This document shows positions 28,817 to 41,523 of a stretch of DNA of 64,000 bases, one piece after another (within the stretch, counting starts at the first letter, position 1; each line of letters opens with the position of its first letter). The translations under genes and the position numbers were made by a program. The stretch comes from Selaginella moellendorffii (taxonomy: Eukaryota > Streptophyta > Lycopodiopsida > Selaginellales > Selaginellaceae), in the NCBI RefSeq assembly GCF_000143415.4, contig NW_003314448.1, positions 1 to 64,000 on the forward strand, written 5' to 3'. A model generated the notes under the pieces. The model searched no databases and was not told where the DNA came from. It was given only the letters and a program-made list of their open reading frames with translations.

Positions 28817-30568
28817 ATGAAAATTCACTCCCTCGCCTCCTCTACTTGCTCTCGATCACGCCGTTTCGACAACGGCACACGGAGAATGTGGATTGCACAA
28901 AGTGGTGCCGCGATCTCGCCGGATTGCAAAAAAGCCCTAAGTTGTTTGAGGAGAGAGCTCGAAGGCGCTAGAGAGAGAGTGTGAGAAAGAGGGAGGGAGC
29001 GAGCGTCCAGGGCGGCACAAGCATCGCAGACCGCGGCAGCAACACACGGAGCTCGTCTCCCTCCTCTTTCTCCTCTTTTCTCTCGCTCTCTGTCGTTTTT
29101 ATCGATATCTCCCAAACGGCTGGGAGAAACCTCGATTCCTTCGACGGGGGGCTTCTAGGAGTGTAGATTCTCATCCTCCTAGAAGGCCGCGGCGAGATCT
29201 GCCACGGATCTGGAGATCTCGCTGGCCCTAGGTCGCTGCTGTTTTTAGGGTTCTTCGGCGGCGGCTAGGGTTTTTCGGGGCTTAGAGATTTGGAGGAGTG
29301 GAGAGGACAGCTAGGAACACCACGGCTGCAGCAGCTGGACGCTCTCCTCTCCTCCTCTTCTTTTTTCGCTTCTCATGGTTTCAAGTTTTTTGGGAGCTCA
29401 TAACTCCTGAACGGCTTGGAATTTTTCCACAAAAATTCACAGGGGGATAGCTGGGAGGGAGCCTCACACCCTCCCAGAAGCGCAGGCAAAAATTCTTCAC
29501 GGTCTCAGAGTTCTCACCTGCCCTAATTCGTGGCTAGGGTTAGGGTTCTTGGCTGGCTTTTGCCCTAACTACGGTTAGGGCAGGACTTAGGGTGGCAGTG
29601 GGATCTCCGATCTGGCCACTCTAAGTGTCAGGGATCTTCGTTGCATGTGGTTGGCACGGCAGCAACATGGTGGAAACGCGACGGTTGCTGGTCTCGCAGC
29701 TTCGAGTGGGATTTCTCGCCTTAGGTCGGGCCATGCAAGGTGGTGACTGAGGTACGGAGAGCGTGAAGCTGCATGTGTCGGAAGTTCTTGGCGACTTGAG
29801 TCGTGGAAACACGACCAAGTCATGGGAACTTTGTTGACTGGTGGAGAACAGTTCGGGACGACATCCCGACATAGCGAAGTGTCCGCGGTGGATGGACGTG
29901 GAAGACACTATGGGCGCATTTTTGGATCTAGTGACAGGGAAGTGCTGTCACAAAGGGGGCCAGTGGCGGATGGCCGAGTTGGTTTGCTCGCGGAGGGGAT
30001 CCCACATGGTTCTTGCTTCAGGGCTAGTCCTTTGAGGAGGTTCGCGGAGGCTTGCAAGTCTTGTGATTGTCGCGATGCCGGCAACGGGGGCTCGTATATC
30101 ATTGAAGGGGGCCAGCGCACTTGTCTAGTGTGGGAGGCAAGGTAGCACGCTCTAGTCTAGAGCTGGAGGAGGCTCACACCTCGCTTGTTCTACGCCTTGG
30201 AGTTTGTTCGCAATGGGCACCGACTTAGTGCTGGAAGTACACTGGGGAGCTTGTGCAGTGGAGTCACCTTGGAGGCGAGTGACCCATGAGCAACGCCGGG
30301 TCATCGTGCTCAAGTTGGACCGCTTGGCTGCGACGACGTCGAGCTAGATCGACATGGTGTTCGTCTGGCTTGTCATCATTGTGACCGAGTGGAGGAGTGG
30401 CAAGGCGAAGCAGGTGGCTTCAAGCTCCGCGGTGGAGTCACCTGGGAGGTGGACGGCCCAAGAGCAGCGCCGGGCGTTCGCGCTCATAGTTTCACTAGTT
30501 TCTTCGAGAGTGCGCTCTCAATGTTGTTTTGATCCCTTTGGGATTGGGGTAATGTACATATATGTTTA
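28817..30568 (+). other. Conserved 1.9-kb PLE 3' tail, copy 3 (E4)
   Basis: Nearly identical to 21370-23119, although the RT upstream belongs to a different family. The internal hairpin GCGATC-TCGCCG-GATTGC is at 28910-28927. The 107-codon frame (29822-30145) is the same as in copy 2. Its attachment to two diverged PLE families shows it moves or recombines as a module. Confidence 0.8.
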
Positions 30569-31048
<480 letters not shown>

Positions 31049-31284
31049 TGTAAGCAACTAATTTTTCCTAGTCCTAGTCTTTGCCAGAATCGTTGATGAC
31101 TTTTTGAGGATGGTCTTCAATGTTTTGTTCGTTGCTTCTACTTGACTGTTGCCTTGAGGATAGTGTCGATAATGATTTTGCGGTAGAAATTGGTGAAGCT
31201 AAGGCAAACCTGAATGTCTGACATTGATTGTGAAGGCTCCCATTCGAGAATAGTCCTAACTTTGGCAGGATTCATTGTGATACC
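31049..31284. other. LTR stub plus inverted copy of host gypsy
   Basis: TGTAAGCAACTAATTTTTCC (31049-31068) is the terminus of LTR family B. Bases 31071-31284 are the reverse complement of 39642-39855, host gypsy sequence downstream of the insertion site, at high identity. The arm ends ATTGTGATACC, abutting a second, full LTR terminus at 31285. Confidence 0.85.
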
Positions 31285-33138
31285 TGTAAGCGACTAATTT
31301 TTCCATTTTACTTTAGTCACTTAACCACACCTCCGACCACTTGGAGGAGTCTCATTCACCACCTCCATAAGTCTAATTCAGGACTTGGGACTTGTTAGCC
31401 CCGAGAATGGCATCTATGCCACTCAATATTTGCACTTGGTCCAAGTGCTCCATGTGTCCGATCCCATGACCGACACTCAAAGGTACCACCGACATGGCAG
31501 CCTGTTATGCTAACGCCATGCCCAATCACCTTTGCCACACTGGTAGTCCAATACCACTTGCATCACAATCTTGGCTCCCCAAGACTAGGCAATCCATCCA
31601 TGAGTGGTCATCTCAGATCCACTCCTTAGCATCCTTAGGATGCCCACCGACAAGGGGAATAGCCTTCCCCAATATCCCTCTGTCAGTCTCCCCTAAGTCC
31701 CTTTCTGCCTCTGACCATGTTTGCCAACACTGCCACTGGATCGAGGCCCACAGCCCCGACCACTAAGTCCCACGGTCCTCTGGGACTTCCTCACCACACG
31801 ACTGTGTCCTTGGTCACTACCCTAGAGGACTGCTCCTCTTCCTTTCCACAGTCTGGGCCTTTGGGACAACATTTCGGAACACCGTGGCCTTACGCGAGCC
31901 ACCTGGGTACTCTCCCCGCCTTCTGCCCTTGGGTGCTCTAGCCATGGGCTTAGAGCGAGGTTCCGTTGAGCCACGCCTGGTATCCAAGTAGGTAGTGCCA
32001 CCCACACTTGGACTGGGAGCATCGGCCAGTCGATCTCCCGGGGGAACTAGAACCGGCTCTTGAACACTTCACCAAGCTACCCCGCTTGTCGGTCCATGTT
32101 CACTCTAGTCTTGGACTTCCCAGTGGTCAGCTCATCACCCAACACTGGGTCTGGCCTTCCTGGGCCAAACTGGCTCCACTGGGCTCCAACCCCCACACTC
32201 TCCTTACTATACTTTTGGAACCCCCCGCAGCCCCCCCCCCCCCCCCCCTGGGGGACGATCGCTTTGGGCTTTCACCCAACTGCCTGTATTAGTATTCGGA
32301 CTCGGACTCGGGCTCGAACTCGGACTCGGACTCGGTCTCGGTCTTGGTTTCGGACTCGGACTCGGTCTCGGTCTCGACTTCGGCCTCGGTCTCGGTCTCG
32401 ACTTCGGCCTCGGTCTCGGTCTCGACTTCGGCCTCGGTCTCGGTCTCGACTTCGGCCTCAGTCTCGGTCTCGGTCTCGTGTCCATCTCGGACTCCATCTC
32501 GGACTCCATCTCGGGTCCATCTCGGGTCCATCTCGGACTCCATCTCGGGTCCATCTCGGGTCCATCTCGGACTCCATCTCGGACTCCATCTTGGGTCCAT
32601 CTCGGACTCCATCTCGGGTCCATCTCAGACTCCATCTCGGGTCCATCTCAGACTCCATCTCGGGTCCATCTCGGGTCCATCTTGGACTCCATCTCGGACT
32701 CCATCTCGGGTCCATCTCGGACTCCATCTCGGGTCCATCTCGGACTCCATCTCGGGTCCATCTCGGACTCCATCTCGGGTCCATCTCGGTTCCATCTCGG
32801 ACTCCATCTCGGACTCCATCTCGGATCCATCTCGGACTCCATCTCGGGTCCATCTCGGACTCCATCTCGGACTCCATCTCGGGTCCATCTCGGGTCCAAC
32901 TCGGACTCCATCTCGGACTCCATCTTGGGTCCATCTCGGGTCCCTTTTGGAGCCTCGCTTATTGCTCGTTTCGTGCTCATTCCTCGAGCACTTCGTTAGG
33001 AGTTCCACTCCCGCTCTCGACCTTTCAAGTTGGAGCTTTTGGCCCAAACGTGTTACACTCGTTTGGCTTTCGCTTTGGCCACTACCACGTGGCACCCTTC
33101 CGGCTCCACTTTGGGGCCTAGGGATTTTGTGTCTCACA
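31285..33138 (-). repeat. LTR family B, full-length copy
   Basis: Starts TGTAAGCGACTAATTTTTCC and ends TGTCTCACA, followed by ACTCCACCACCCATAGACG as in the gypsy element's LTR exit at 13586. About 1854 bp. It contains a long C run (about 32230) with CTGGGGGACG, shared with the gypsy LTR, and a minisatellite (32370-32940). Matching partial copies lie at 37282, 38162 and 38992. The 353-codon frame across it is repeat-driven and is not a gene. Confidence 0.8.
32285..32945. repeat. LTR-embedded minisatellite (24-bp then 12-bp units)
   Basis: About four 24-bp units of CTCGGTCTCGACTTCGGC type are followed by some 35 units of 12 bp alternating CATCTCGGGTCC and CATCTCGGACTC. A degenerate form sits at the same place in the chromovirus LTR (13230-13500). 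Confidence 0.9.
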
Positions 33139-35977
33139 ACTCCACCACCCATAGACGAAGTTCGATGTCCTCATCAAACGGTAAACCCTTTTATAAAGTA
33201 ACACCCATATGTATTACCGTTTCCATCCTTGGCCCCCGGCCAATATTTGTCTATGGTTTGACATTGAAGGCTCACCATGCCTTCTCCATATTTGTCAATG
33301 GTTTGACATTGAAGGCTCACCATACCTTCTCCATATTCGTCAATGGTTTGACACCAAAGGCTCACCATGCCCTACCCATCCTCTAAGGAGGGTAGTCTCT
33401 CCAACTTAGAGACTAATTGAACCACAGGTAGTGGTTCTCTCCTTTTATTGATTTAGTTCTCGCTAAACCTCTTAGAGACCCTTCTCTAAGTCAATACCAC
33501 TACTCCTTCTCGAGTAGTCTCAATTTCCATTGATTGAACGTTTGCACCTTGGAACTTTTACTCTTTGACTTCTGGAAGTCAATTCCCTAGGTGTCTCCAA
33601 CACCTTGCATTGCACATATTGTGCAACTCCACTCCCTCTTCCTAGGAAGTTCTCTACTTGAGGGCACCATCATCCTCTCTTTTATTTCGTGCCACCTTGG
33701 GCACTAAGTTCCAGTTATCATACTTTGTGCTAGGGCTGTCCATGGCCCTATCATTTGGCTACCTTACCGCTACCTCCCTCGGAACTTCCCCTTTCGCCAA
33801 ATCGGAGCAATTCCGAATCCATTCTTGGAAACTCGTTTCCTTTCCCGCAATTTGTTAGCATCCAACACATTAGTGTTCCTCGCCTAACTTTGCCACTTGG
33901 ATTCCTTCCAAGGGATTCCACGGCCCTATCTTGGCCACTCATCTTTTACTCCTATCCGTTGATTGTTGCACCAAGCAACACCGAATCTCTACCTCCCTCC
34001 TTGAGGTATTCTTTTGATTCCATAGCAAAGGCTCGGCTTTGCCAAAACTAGGGTGTTCACCCCTAGTAAGTCTCTTTAGCATTTTCTGTTGTGGGCTCTA
34101 TCCATGGCCCAACTTTGTGACCCTCTCATGGGTCTCTTATAGAGACTACTTTCTTGGACACACTATGCCATCGCAATGACATAGCTCATTTCCCTAAGGT
34201 GCTTTTCCCCACTTGGTCACCTTGACCAAGCCACACCATCCTCAATAGTTCAAATCAACACTTTAAACTAAGGACCTTATTCCTTACCCCAAACAAGGAC
34301 CTTGTCCTTATTTAGCCACAAGATCACCTAGTGATCTCACCTCGGCACCTTAACAGGTTTGCTAATAGGTACTAGGTCTTCCAGACCTTTAACTTGTTAA
34401 CTACGACCCCAGGGGCATCCCCCACACTTGGCGGTGCGCCCAAGCCAGCCCTTCTGGCCAAGGGTTCATAGCAACTGAGACTGAGTGTCCCCATCTCATT
34501 CACCACATCCTTGGTGCCACTTGCACCAAAGTGTTCAAGTTAGATATGCTGAGCCACACTAAGCAATCTAACCGTGCATCACGACTCCGAGGCATCCCTC
34601 GCTTGGCGGTGTGCCCAAACCAGTCTCCACATTGAGAGTCCATGACCACCGAAAAATGAGTGTCCTCATATTCCAAACCATCACCACGCCCTAGTGAGTT
34701 GGGACTCGAACCCAAGCACTAGAGGGTCGGGACTCGAACCCAACCTCCATATATGGGCGGCATCACCCAGGATGCCTAGCGTGACTCCCCACGCCGGTGC
34801 ACCAACTTTTACTCAAAGCGCGCTATAGATCACAGCTTAGGAACCTAGTTCCTCCACACTGTCAAGTCCTCTCACTTGACAAGTCTGTGATCATGCATGG
34901 ACTCCTCCACGCTTGGCCCCATGGCCCACCCTTTTTGAAGTTGTCACCTTCAACTAGGGTATTTATTCCCCTGACTTGCCAATCTCGCTTGGCAAGTCCT
35001 CTAACCACTGTAACATGGTTCTTGCACAAGCATGAAAGTCCTTGACCATCGACTTTCGTTCAAAGCCCTCTCTTTGAACACTCGGGAACTACTTCCCTAA
35101 CCTTGATAGCCTTGCCTCATGGCAAGCTTCAAGACCACGCTTCTGCTGCGCCACTCTGATTTCGCGCATTCTATGAACCATTTACGCTTGGCCTTTCTAG
35201 GTACTAAGCTACCTAAAATCATCTTTGGGAACCTTGAAGGAACTCTGTCCCTTAGCTTGCTAAGGCCTCCCTTTTTACAAACTTTCCAATTGCCACATAG
35301 TCTAACATGGACAATTCCATATTTTAGACTCTCCACGGCATCACGGTTGCTAGCAGCAACAACCCTCAAGCCCCCACTTGATTCTCCCCTCCCAGCTGGC
35401 ATAACCAACCTTGGTTATGCCCTTCGATTCTTATGGTTCGGTTCTATCCCCTTACTTCTTGCTTTTGGCTTCGCACCTTTCCTTTGGTCCTCTAGACCAG
35501 GAGGATAGCTTTGCACTTTCTATCATGCCTTAGCAAGTATTCCTAGGGATGAACCTACCCAATAGCCCAGGGAGTGGTTCCTCAATCCGGGTATGCTCAC
35601 CTTATAATCCCACACACTGGGATTATATTGTTGTTTATGGGTCTTTACATACCCGTCACTAGCCTTGCCAAAATTCCATTTTTGGCTTTGTCCAACTTGG
35701 GTAGACAGTCTTCTCCTGTCTCTGCAACCTTGGACATTTGGATAGCACCTTCTATCCATCATTCGCTAGGGACTTAATCCCTTGGGCCTTATCCATTGCC
35801 TTCGCAACATCAAACACCACCTTCTTGTGTTCTAGAGTGTTCGGGTGTCCCAATGATGGCTTTCTTGACAATGAGTATTTCCTTTTATGACATTGACTTA
35901 CTATATCGCAACACAAGCAACTTATCCCCCGTAAGGGTATATCCAACTTCCCTATGCTATTAAGAAGTCTTGGGTAG
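33139..35977 (-). other. Non-coding interior of LTR family B element (LARD-like), left part
   Basis: No retroviral motif or long frame is visible. It begins with the same non-coding text as the chromovirus 3' region. A 45-bp unit (GTTTGACATTGAAGGCTCACC core) repeats three times at about 33246-33380. B-box-like GGGTTCGAGTCCC occurs twice on the minus strand (34701-34713, 34729-34741). This looks like a large non-autonomous derivative that depends on proteins from a chromovirus. Confidence 0.55.
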
Positions 35978-36572
35978 TGTAAGCTCCTGAGTTTTGGACT
36001 TCCCGGGAGGTCACCCAGCCCAGTACTATTCAAACCCAAGGACGCTTAACCCCAAATATCCCAAGACCCTTAACCGATTGGAAAAGGGGGTGCACTCTTA
36101 TTCATGGGCCCTTTCCCTCTATATTTGAACCCCATGGATCGTCTCTCAAGTCGTTCCCTTTGGTTGCTTACAATCCACCACGCTTCCCTGCAAGTTCACG
36201 CCCTCGTGAACGGAAGCTGAGAGCCGCAGCTCTCCCGAGAGCCCCGCTCTCTTGACACCCTACCCCTCGGGTCGAGCCCAGCGGGAGCAAACTGGACCAG
36301 CCAGATGTCAATCAACATGTGGTGCGATTCCCCTAGCCAACCAACAGAGTCGGACCCGAGACCGCTCCGATACCAAATGTAAACTCCTGAGTTTTGGACT
36401 TCCCGGGAGGTCACCCAGCCCAGTACTATTCAAACCCAAGGACGCTTAACCCCAAATATCCCAAGACCCTTAACCGATTGGAAAAGGGGGTGCACTCTTA
36501 TTCATGGGCCCTTTCCCTCTATATTTGAACCCCATGGATCGTCTCTCAAGTCGTTCCCTTTGGTTGCTTACA
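35978..36572 (-). mobile_element. TRIM element (595 bp) with 5-bp target duplication
   Basis: LTRs of 195 bp at 35978-36172 (TGTAAGCTCC...GCTTACA) and 36378-36572 (TGTAAACTCC...GCTTACA) flank a 205-bp interior. The primer site TGGTATCGGAGC (minus strand, about 36364-36375) adjoins the right LTR, so the element lies on the minus strand. GGTAG is duplicated at 35973-35977 and 36573-36577. No coding capacity: a terminal-repeat retrotransposon in miniature, probably mobilised by the chromovirus machinery with the same primer site. Confidence 0.93.
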
Positions 36573-37281
36573 GGTAGCTACCTTCTACCCGTTTAACTAG
36601 TTATTCTGCACCTCTTGCTTAGTTGCCTCATAGTTGTCAAGTCCTACAACTCATTGCTTGGTGCTTCCACACCTCCATCATTATCTGGGTCACCACACTC
36701 CAATTGCATGCTCTATAGCTTAGGCTATGCCATTCCCATTTCCATTGGGATTCCTTTGGCAAAGGGTTCTCATGAACCCACGAACATAGCCTCAAGGTAT
36801 CACACCTTGGCACATTTGGTGTCTCCACACCATCGGCTCCACGAGCCTACCTCTATGACACTTCCCCTTTGTGTCTAAGTCTTTGCCAAGACTAACACCG
36901 CTCTTTCTCATGCCAACCATCCGTTAGCATTGCACCATAGAGGTCACACACAACTTTGTGTCAAAGTTGTTTTCTTCTGGGAACACCTTTCCCATAACTT
37001 TAACATGGCACATTTTGCCATCGATGAGATACCCTCTGTTCTCATCCTTGGATCCTATGATCCCCCCCATCCTTCGTGGGGTACAACACACCTCAGTCCA
37101 AATGCTTCCATCAGTCCTTTTAGGACCATTCCTTGACTCTACTTGAGTCATCCAGCAGTTTTGGACTTGGTTAATCCACAGACCCGTAAGGTCCCACTTG
37201 TGAGGCACTAGCTCACTGGATTACACTTCCTGCATTCCTGTCCTACTCAGAAGGACTATTTTCACAAGTGTTACTAAACCC
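36573..37281 (-). other. Non-coding interior of LTR family B element, right part
   Basis: Continues the LARD-like interior after the TRIM. No gene or motif was recognised. It ends GTGTTACTAAACCC directly before an LTR terminus; the expected primer site is not at this junction, so the right boundary is rearranged. Confidence 0.5.
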
Positions 37282-38161
37282 TGTAAGCGACTAATTTTTC
37301 CATTTTACTTTAGTCACTTAACCACACCTCCGACCACTTGGAGGAGTCTCATTCACCACCTCCATAAGTCCAATTCAGGACTTGGGACTTGCTAGCCCCG
37401 AGAATGGCATCTATGCAACTCAACATTTGCACTTGGTCCAAGTGCTCCATGTGTTTGATCCCATGACCGACACTCAAAGGTACCACCGACATGGCAGCCT
37501 GTTATGCTAACGCCATGCCCAATCACCTTTGCCACACTGGTAGTCCAATACCACTTGCATCACAATCTTGGCTCCCCAAGACTAGGCAATCCATCCGTGA
37601 GTGGTCATCTCAGATCCACTCCTTAGCATCCTTAGGATGCCCACCGACAAGGGGAATAGCCTTCCCCAATATCCCTCTGTCAGTCTCCCCTAAGTCCCTT
37701 TCTGCCTCTGACCGTGTTTGCCAACACTGCCACTGGATCGAGGCCCACAGCCCCGACCACTAAGTCCCACGGTCCTCTGGGACTTCCTCACCACACAACT
37801 GTGTCCTTGGTCACTACCCCAGAGGACTGCTCCTCTTCCTTTCCACAGTCTGGGCCTTTGGGACAACATTTCGGAACACCGTGGCCTTACGCGAGCCACC
37901 TGGGTACTCTCCCCGCCTTCCGCCCTTGGGTGCTCTAGCCATGGGCTTAGAGCGAGGTTCCGTTGAGCCACGCCTGGTATCCAAGTAGGTAGTGCCACCC
38001 ACACTTGGACTGGGAGCATCGGCCAGTCGATCTCCCGGGGGAACTAGAACCGGCTCTTGAACACTTCACCAAGCTACCCCGCTTGTCGGTCCGTGTTCAC
38101 TCTAGTCTTGGATTTCCTAGTGGTCAGCTCATCACCCAACACTGGGTCTGGCCTTCCTGGG
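37282..38161 (-). repeat. LTR family B, partial copy
   Basis: Matches the first about 880 bp of the full copy at 31285, to GGTCTGGCCTTCCTGGG, then switches abruptly to inverted LTR sequence. Its few differences include ATCCGTGAG for ATCCATGAG. Confidence 0.88.
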
Positions 38162-38498
38162 AGGATTTGAGATGACCACTCACGGATGGATTGCCTAGTC
38201 TTGGGGAGCCAAAACTGTGATGCAAGTGGTATTCGACTACCAGTGTGGCAAAGGTGATTGGGCATGGCGTTAGCATAACAGGCTGCCATGTCGGTGGTAC
38301 CTTTGAGTGTCGGTCATGAGATCGGACACGTGGAGCACTTGGACTAAGTGCAAATGTTGAGTGGCATAGATGCCATTCTCGGGGCTAGCAAGTCCCAAGT
38401 CCTTAATTGGACTTATGGAGGTGGTGAATGAGACTCCTCCAAGTGGTCGGAGGTGTGGTTAAGTGACTAAAATAAAATGGAAAAATTAGTCGCTTACA
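38162..38498 (+). repeat. LTR family B, inverted partial copy with adjacent primer site
   Basis: Reverse complement of the first about 335 bp of the LTR, ending AGTCGCTTACA. TGGTATCGGAGC (38502-38513) follows directly, so this is the authentic LTR-to-PBS junction of family B, in + orientation. With 37282-38161 it forms a fold-back. Confidence 0.88.
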
Positions 38499-38991
38499 AT
38501 TTGGTATCGGAGCTGTTCCTTAATCCGACTTTTATTGGTGCTCAAGTATATCACCATTGATATTGGCATCGGAAGGTCCTAGGAGTGGGCCTATCCTTGA
38601 GGAGTAGCACGTCGAGAGGACATGGCTCTCCACTCGAGTTCATACATGAACTTGGGCGCGATGTGGTGGATAGAAAAAGGGGCCAGTAAGGGAACAACTT
38701 TGGGATTTTGGGAACAGTATATGGTTTTCCTCAGAGAGTTGAGGATGTGACCCAGATGAGCGTTTGACTTAGCAAACTGGCTAATGTAGTTGTGGTAAAC
38801 AACTACAGTTGGGATCACGGGAAAGAGAAAGACTCCAAAGCAATAAAGGAGTCACAAAATTATCCTCATATAGTTGAGGTTGGTGCTCATAAATGTGAGA
38901 CCAGAAGTAATGACCATGGGAGGTCAAATACGGAAGAGGACTCAAGTCCTTGAAATGGTAACCAGGGCTACCTTTAATAAATGCTGGAACA
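38499..38991 (+). other. Family B leader fragment after the primer site
   Basis: About 490 bp between the PBS and the next LTR fragment. No open frame of note and no recognised motif beyond the PBS. Probably the 5' leader of the non-autonomous element. Confidence 0.5.
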
Positions 38992-39641
38992 ACCCAAGGG
39001 CAGAAGGCGGGGAGATTACCCAAGTGGCTCGCGTAAGGCCACGGTGTTCCAAAATGTTGTCCCAAAGGCCCAGACTGTGGAAAGGAAGAGGAGCAGTCCT
39101 CTGGGGTAGTGACCAAGGACACAGTCGTGTGGTGAGGAAGTCCCAGAGGACCGTGGGACTTAGTGGTCGGGCCTGTGAACCTCGATCCAGTGGCAGTGTT
39201 GGCAAACACGGTCAGAGGCAGAAAGGGACTTAGGGGAGACTGACAGAGGGATATTGGGGAAGGCTATTCCCCTTGTCGGTGGGCATCCTAAAGATGCTAA
39301 GGAGTGGATCTGAGATGACCACTCACGGATGGATTGCCTAGTCTTGGGGAGCCAAGATTGTGATGCAAGTGGTATTCGACTACCAGTGTGGCAAAGGTGA
39401 TTGGGCATGGCCTTAGCATAATAGGCTGCCATGTCGGTGGTACCTTTGAGTGTCGGTCATGGGATCGGACACATGGAGCACTTGGACCAAGTGCAAATAT
39501 TGAGTGGCATAGATGCCATTCTCGGGGCTAACAAGTCCCAAGTCCTGAATTAGACTTATGAAGGTGGTGAATGAGACTCCTCCAAGTGGTCGGAGGTGTG
39601 GTTAAGTGACTAAAGTAAAATGGAAAAATTAGTCGCTTACA
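38992..39641 (+). repeat. LTR family B, inverted partial copy (outer right end)
   Basis: Reverse complement of the first about 650 bp of the LTR, ending GTCGCTTACA at 39641, then GGTAT and host gypsy. Both outer ends of the 31049-39641 block are the same LTR terminus facing outward, which a simple insertion cannot give. Confidence 0.88.
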
Positions 39642-40432
39642 GGTATCACAATGAATCCTGCCAAAGTCAGGACTATTCTCGAATGGGAGCCTTCACAATC
39701 AATGTCAGACATTCAGGTTTGCCTTAGCTTCACCAATTTCTACCGCAAATTCATTATCGACACTATCCTCAAGGCAACAGTCAAGTAGAAGCAACGAACA
39801 AAACATTGAAGACCATCCTCAAAAAGTCATCAACGATTCTGGCAAAGACTAGGACAACAAACTTCTCAATGTACTTTGGGCCTATCGAACTGCATATAAA
39901 GTCACCACCGACATGACACTATTGAAACTCACCTTCGGAACAGAAGCCATCACACCAATCGAATTCATCGTCCCGAGCTTGTGAGTCACCGTCAAGTATA
40001 ATCTCAACACACGACATGCTATTCAAGAAAGGCTTTAGCAACTCGAACGTCTCGAAGAACTTCGACTCAACACCCTCTGGACACTTCACGCTATCCAGAA
40101 ACAGAGAAAAGCTCGGCACAACCGACAAGCATCCTGGCACAACATTCCAGACATACAGCGTCGACGATCATGTTCTCTGGTACCAGGGACCCATCGGCAA
40201 ACTTGGTCAAAAACTCCACACTAACTGGCAAGGACCTTTCAAAATCATTGCACTCTACCCCAACGGCACTGCCAAAGTCGGCACACTCACCAAAGACTTC
40301 ACTGAGATCGTCAACCTCAACAAGCTTCGACCATATCACATCAACATGTTCAGCATCAGCACCTCAGCACATTTCCAACCCAAACCAACAAACACCCCAA
40401 AACCAACAATCACCCTGGCAGGCAAACTTTAA
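39642..40432 (+). pseudogene. Degenerate gypsy pol (host element, right part)
   Basis: Continues the RT frame from 31048 as MNPAKVRTILEWEPS and FYRKF, then deletes RNase H and most of integrase. It resumes with LLNVLWAYRTAYKVTT, FGTEAITPIEFIVPS and an integrase tail (VDDHVLWYQGPIGKLGQKL, WQGPFKIIALYPNGTAKV, LNKLRPYH). Several stops and frameshifts are present. No chromodomain, so it belongs to a different gypsy lineage from the element at 12439. Confidence 0.82.
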
Positions 40433-41217
40433 CTCAACTCAGTTTGACATAACTCAACTTGACTCAACACGAACTCATCCACCAACTTCAGCAACAAACA
40501 GCAGCAAAAATCTCAAAGTCCCAAGCTACCGTTGGATCAATGCCACCTCAGCAGATATCAACAGTTGAACTTGAGTTAGCTTCATCAGCAATATCCACCA
40601 TTGATCTTCAATCAAGCCAAGTCAAACCAGATCAATTCGGTCAACAAATCTCTACCTAGCAATCAAGCGCCACATGATCAGCCAACCAACAGTTACGGGT
40701 CTCAAGAACCCTAATGGGGCTAGCACTTCGATCACAGAAAATGAAGAGAAAGATGCCAGCTCATCCACCCTAGTGCCTCAGATACGTCATACACCATATT
40801 CCTAGGCTTCCCAGCAACAACACAACCACCTGGCTCAAGGACCATGGATTCAAGCTCCTCCACAAGGCCTTTTCAACACACCCTGACCAAAAACTGGTGA
40901 GGAAGCTGGCTGCCTCCTTCAACCCCAAGAACAGCACCATAACCGACGGTGCCAACAAGATCACCTCAGCCCAGCAAGAATCTCTTCCGTTTTCAAAAAT
41001 TCCAAGAAGCATCACCTCTATCGACTTGAGCAGCAGCAACAACAAGTGATGGAAACTGACTATGTTCGCACCAAGGACAGTGTCTAGTTCTGTCAAGGGA
41101 GCAGAGTGTATCAACCAAAAACCCAGGCTCAGGGGACTCGATTTTGAACCCAGGCTGCATCGGAGCCATAGATTGAATCATGCACAGCATATACCATTCA
41201 GTAGCATATGCTGGCAA
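40433..41217. other. Intergenic; likely 3' remnant of the degenerate gypsy
   Basis: Low-complexity CAACTCAACTTGACTC-type text at 40433-40480 follows the pol remnant; beyond that no gene, LTR boundary or repeat could be supported. Confidence 0.35.
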
Positions 41218-41523
41218 TTAGAACAGCCAACCTTTTAAAGGGGGGAATCCAAATTGTGGATCCCCATCTTCATTTATCATTTTCTTATTAATACACAACA
41301 TTCTTTCACTCATCTTTCTTCTCAGCCCTTGGAGATCGGGCCCTTTTCTCTTTTGTTTTCTCACTAGCAATAGATTTGCAGCTAAGAGGAGTATCCACAC
41401 CTCTTCAGTAACTTCATCAACATCTCCATGGTGAGTGTAAGCATTGATCAAAGTATTGCACGAAACCACGCTCTTGAACGGCATGCCGTGAAATGCAGCT
41501 CTCGCCTCCTCCAAGCTCACCAC
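41218..41523 (-). pseudogene. PPR-like fragment
   Basis: The minus-strand frame begins SLEEARAAFHGMPFKSVVSCNTLINAYTHHGD, cited here in parts: SLEEARAAFHGMPFKSV and NTLINAYTHHGD. This matches one pentatricopeptide repeat of the plant organellar RNA-editing type. Only about one repeat is left, followed by unrelated residues. A decayed fragment, not a gene. Confidence 0.6.

Noticed and set aside
28790-28830. Possible hammerhead remnant in E4
   Set aside because: CTGACCACTAAATGAAAA lacks the CTGATGA core, stem II and GAAAC; there is no ribozyme here.
32060-33201. Long open frames (353 and 285 codons, plus several on the other strand) in LTR family B
   Set aside because: A 12-bp repeat stays open in several frames by construction; the products are simple repeats.
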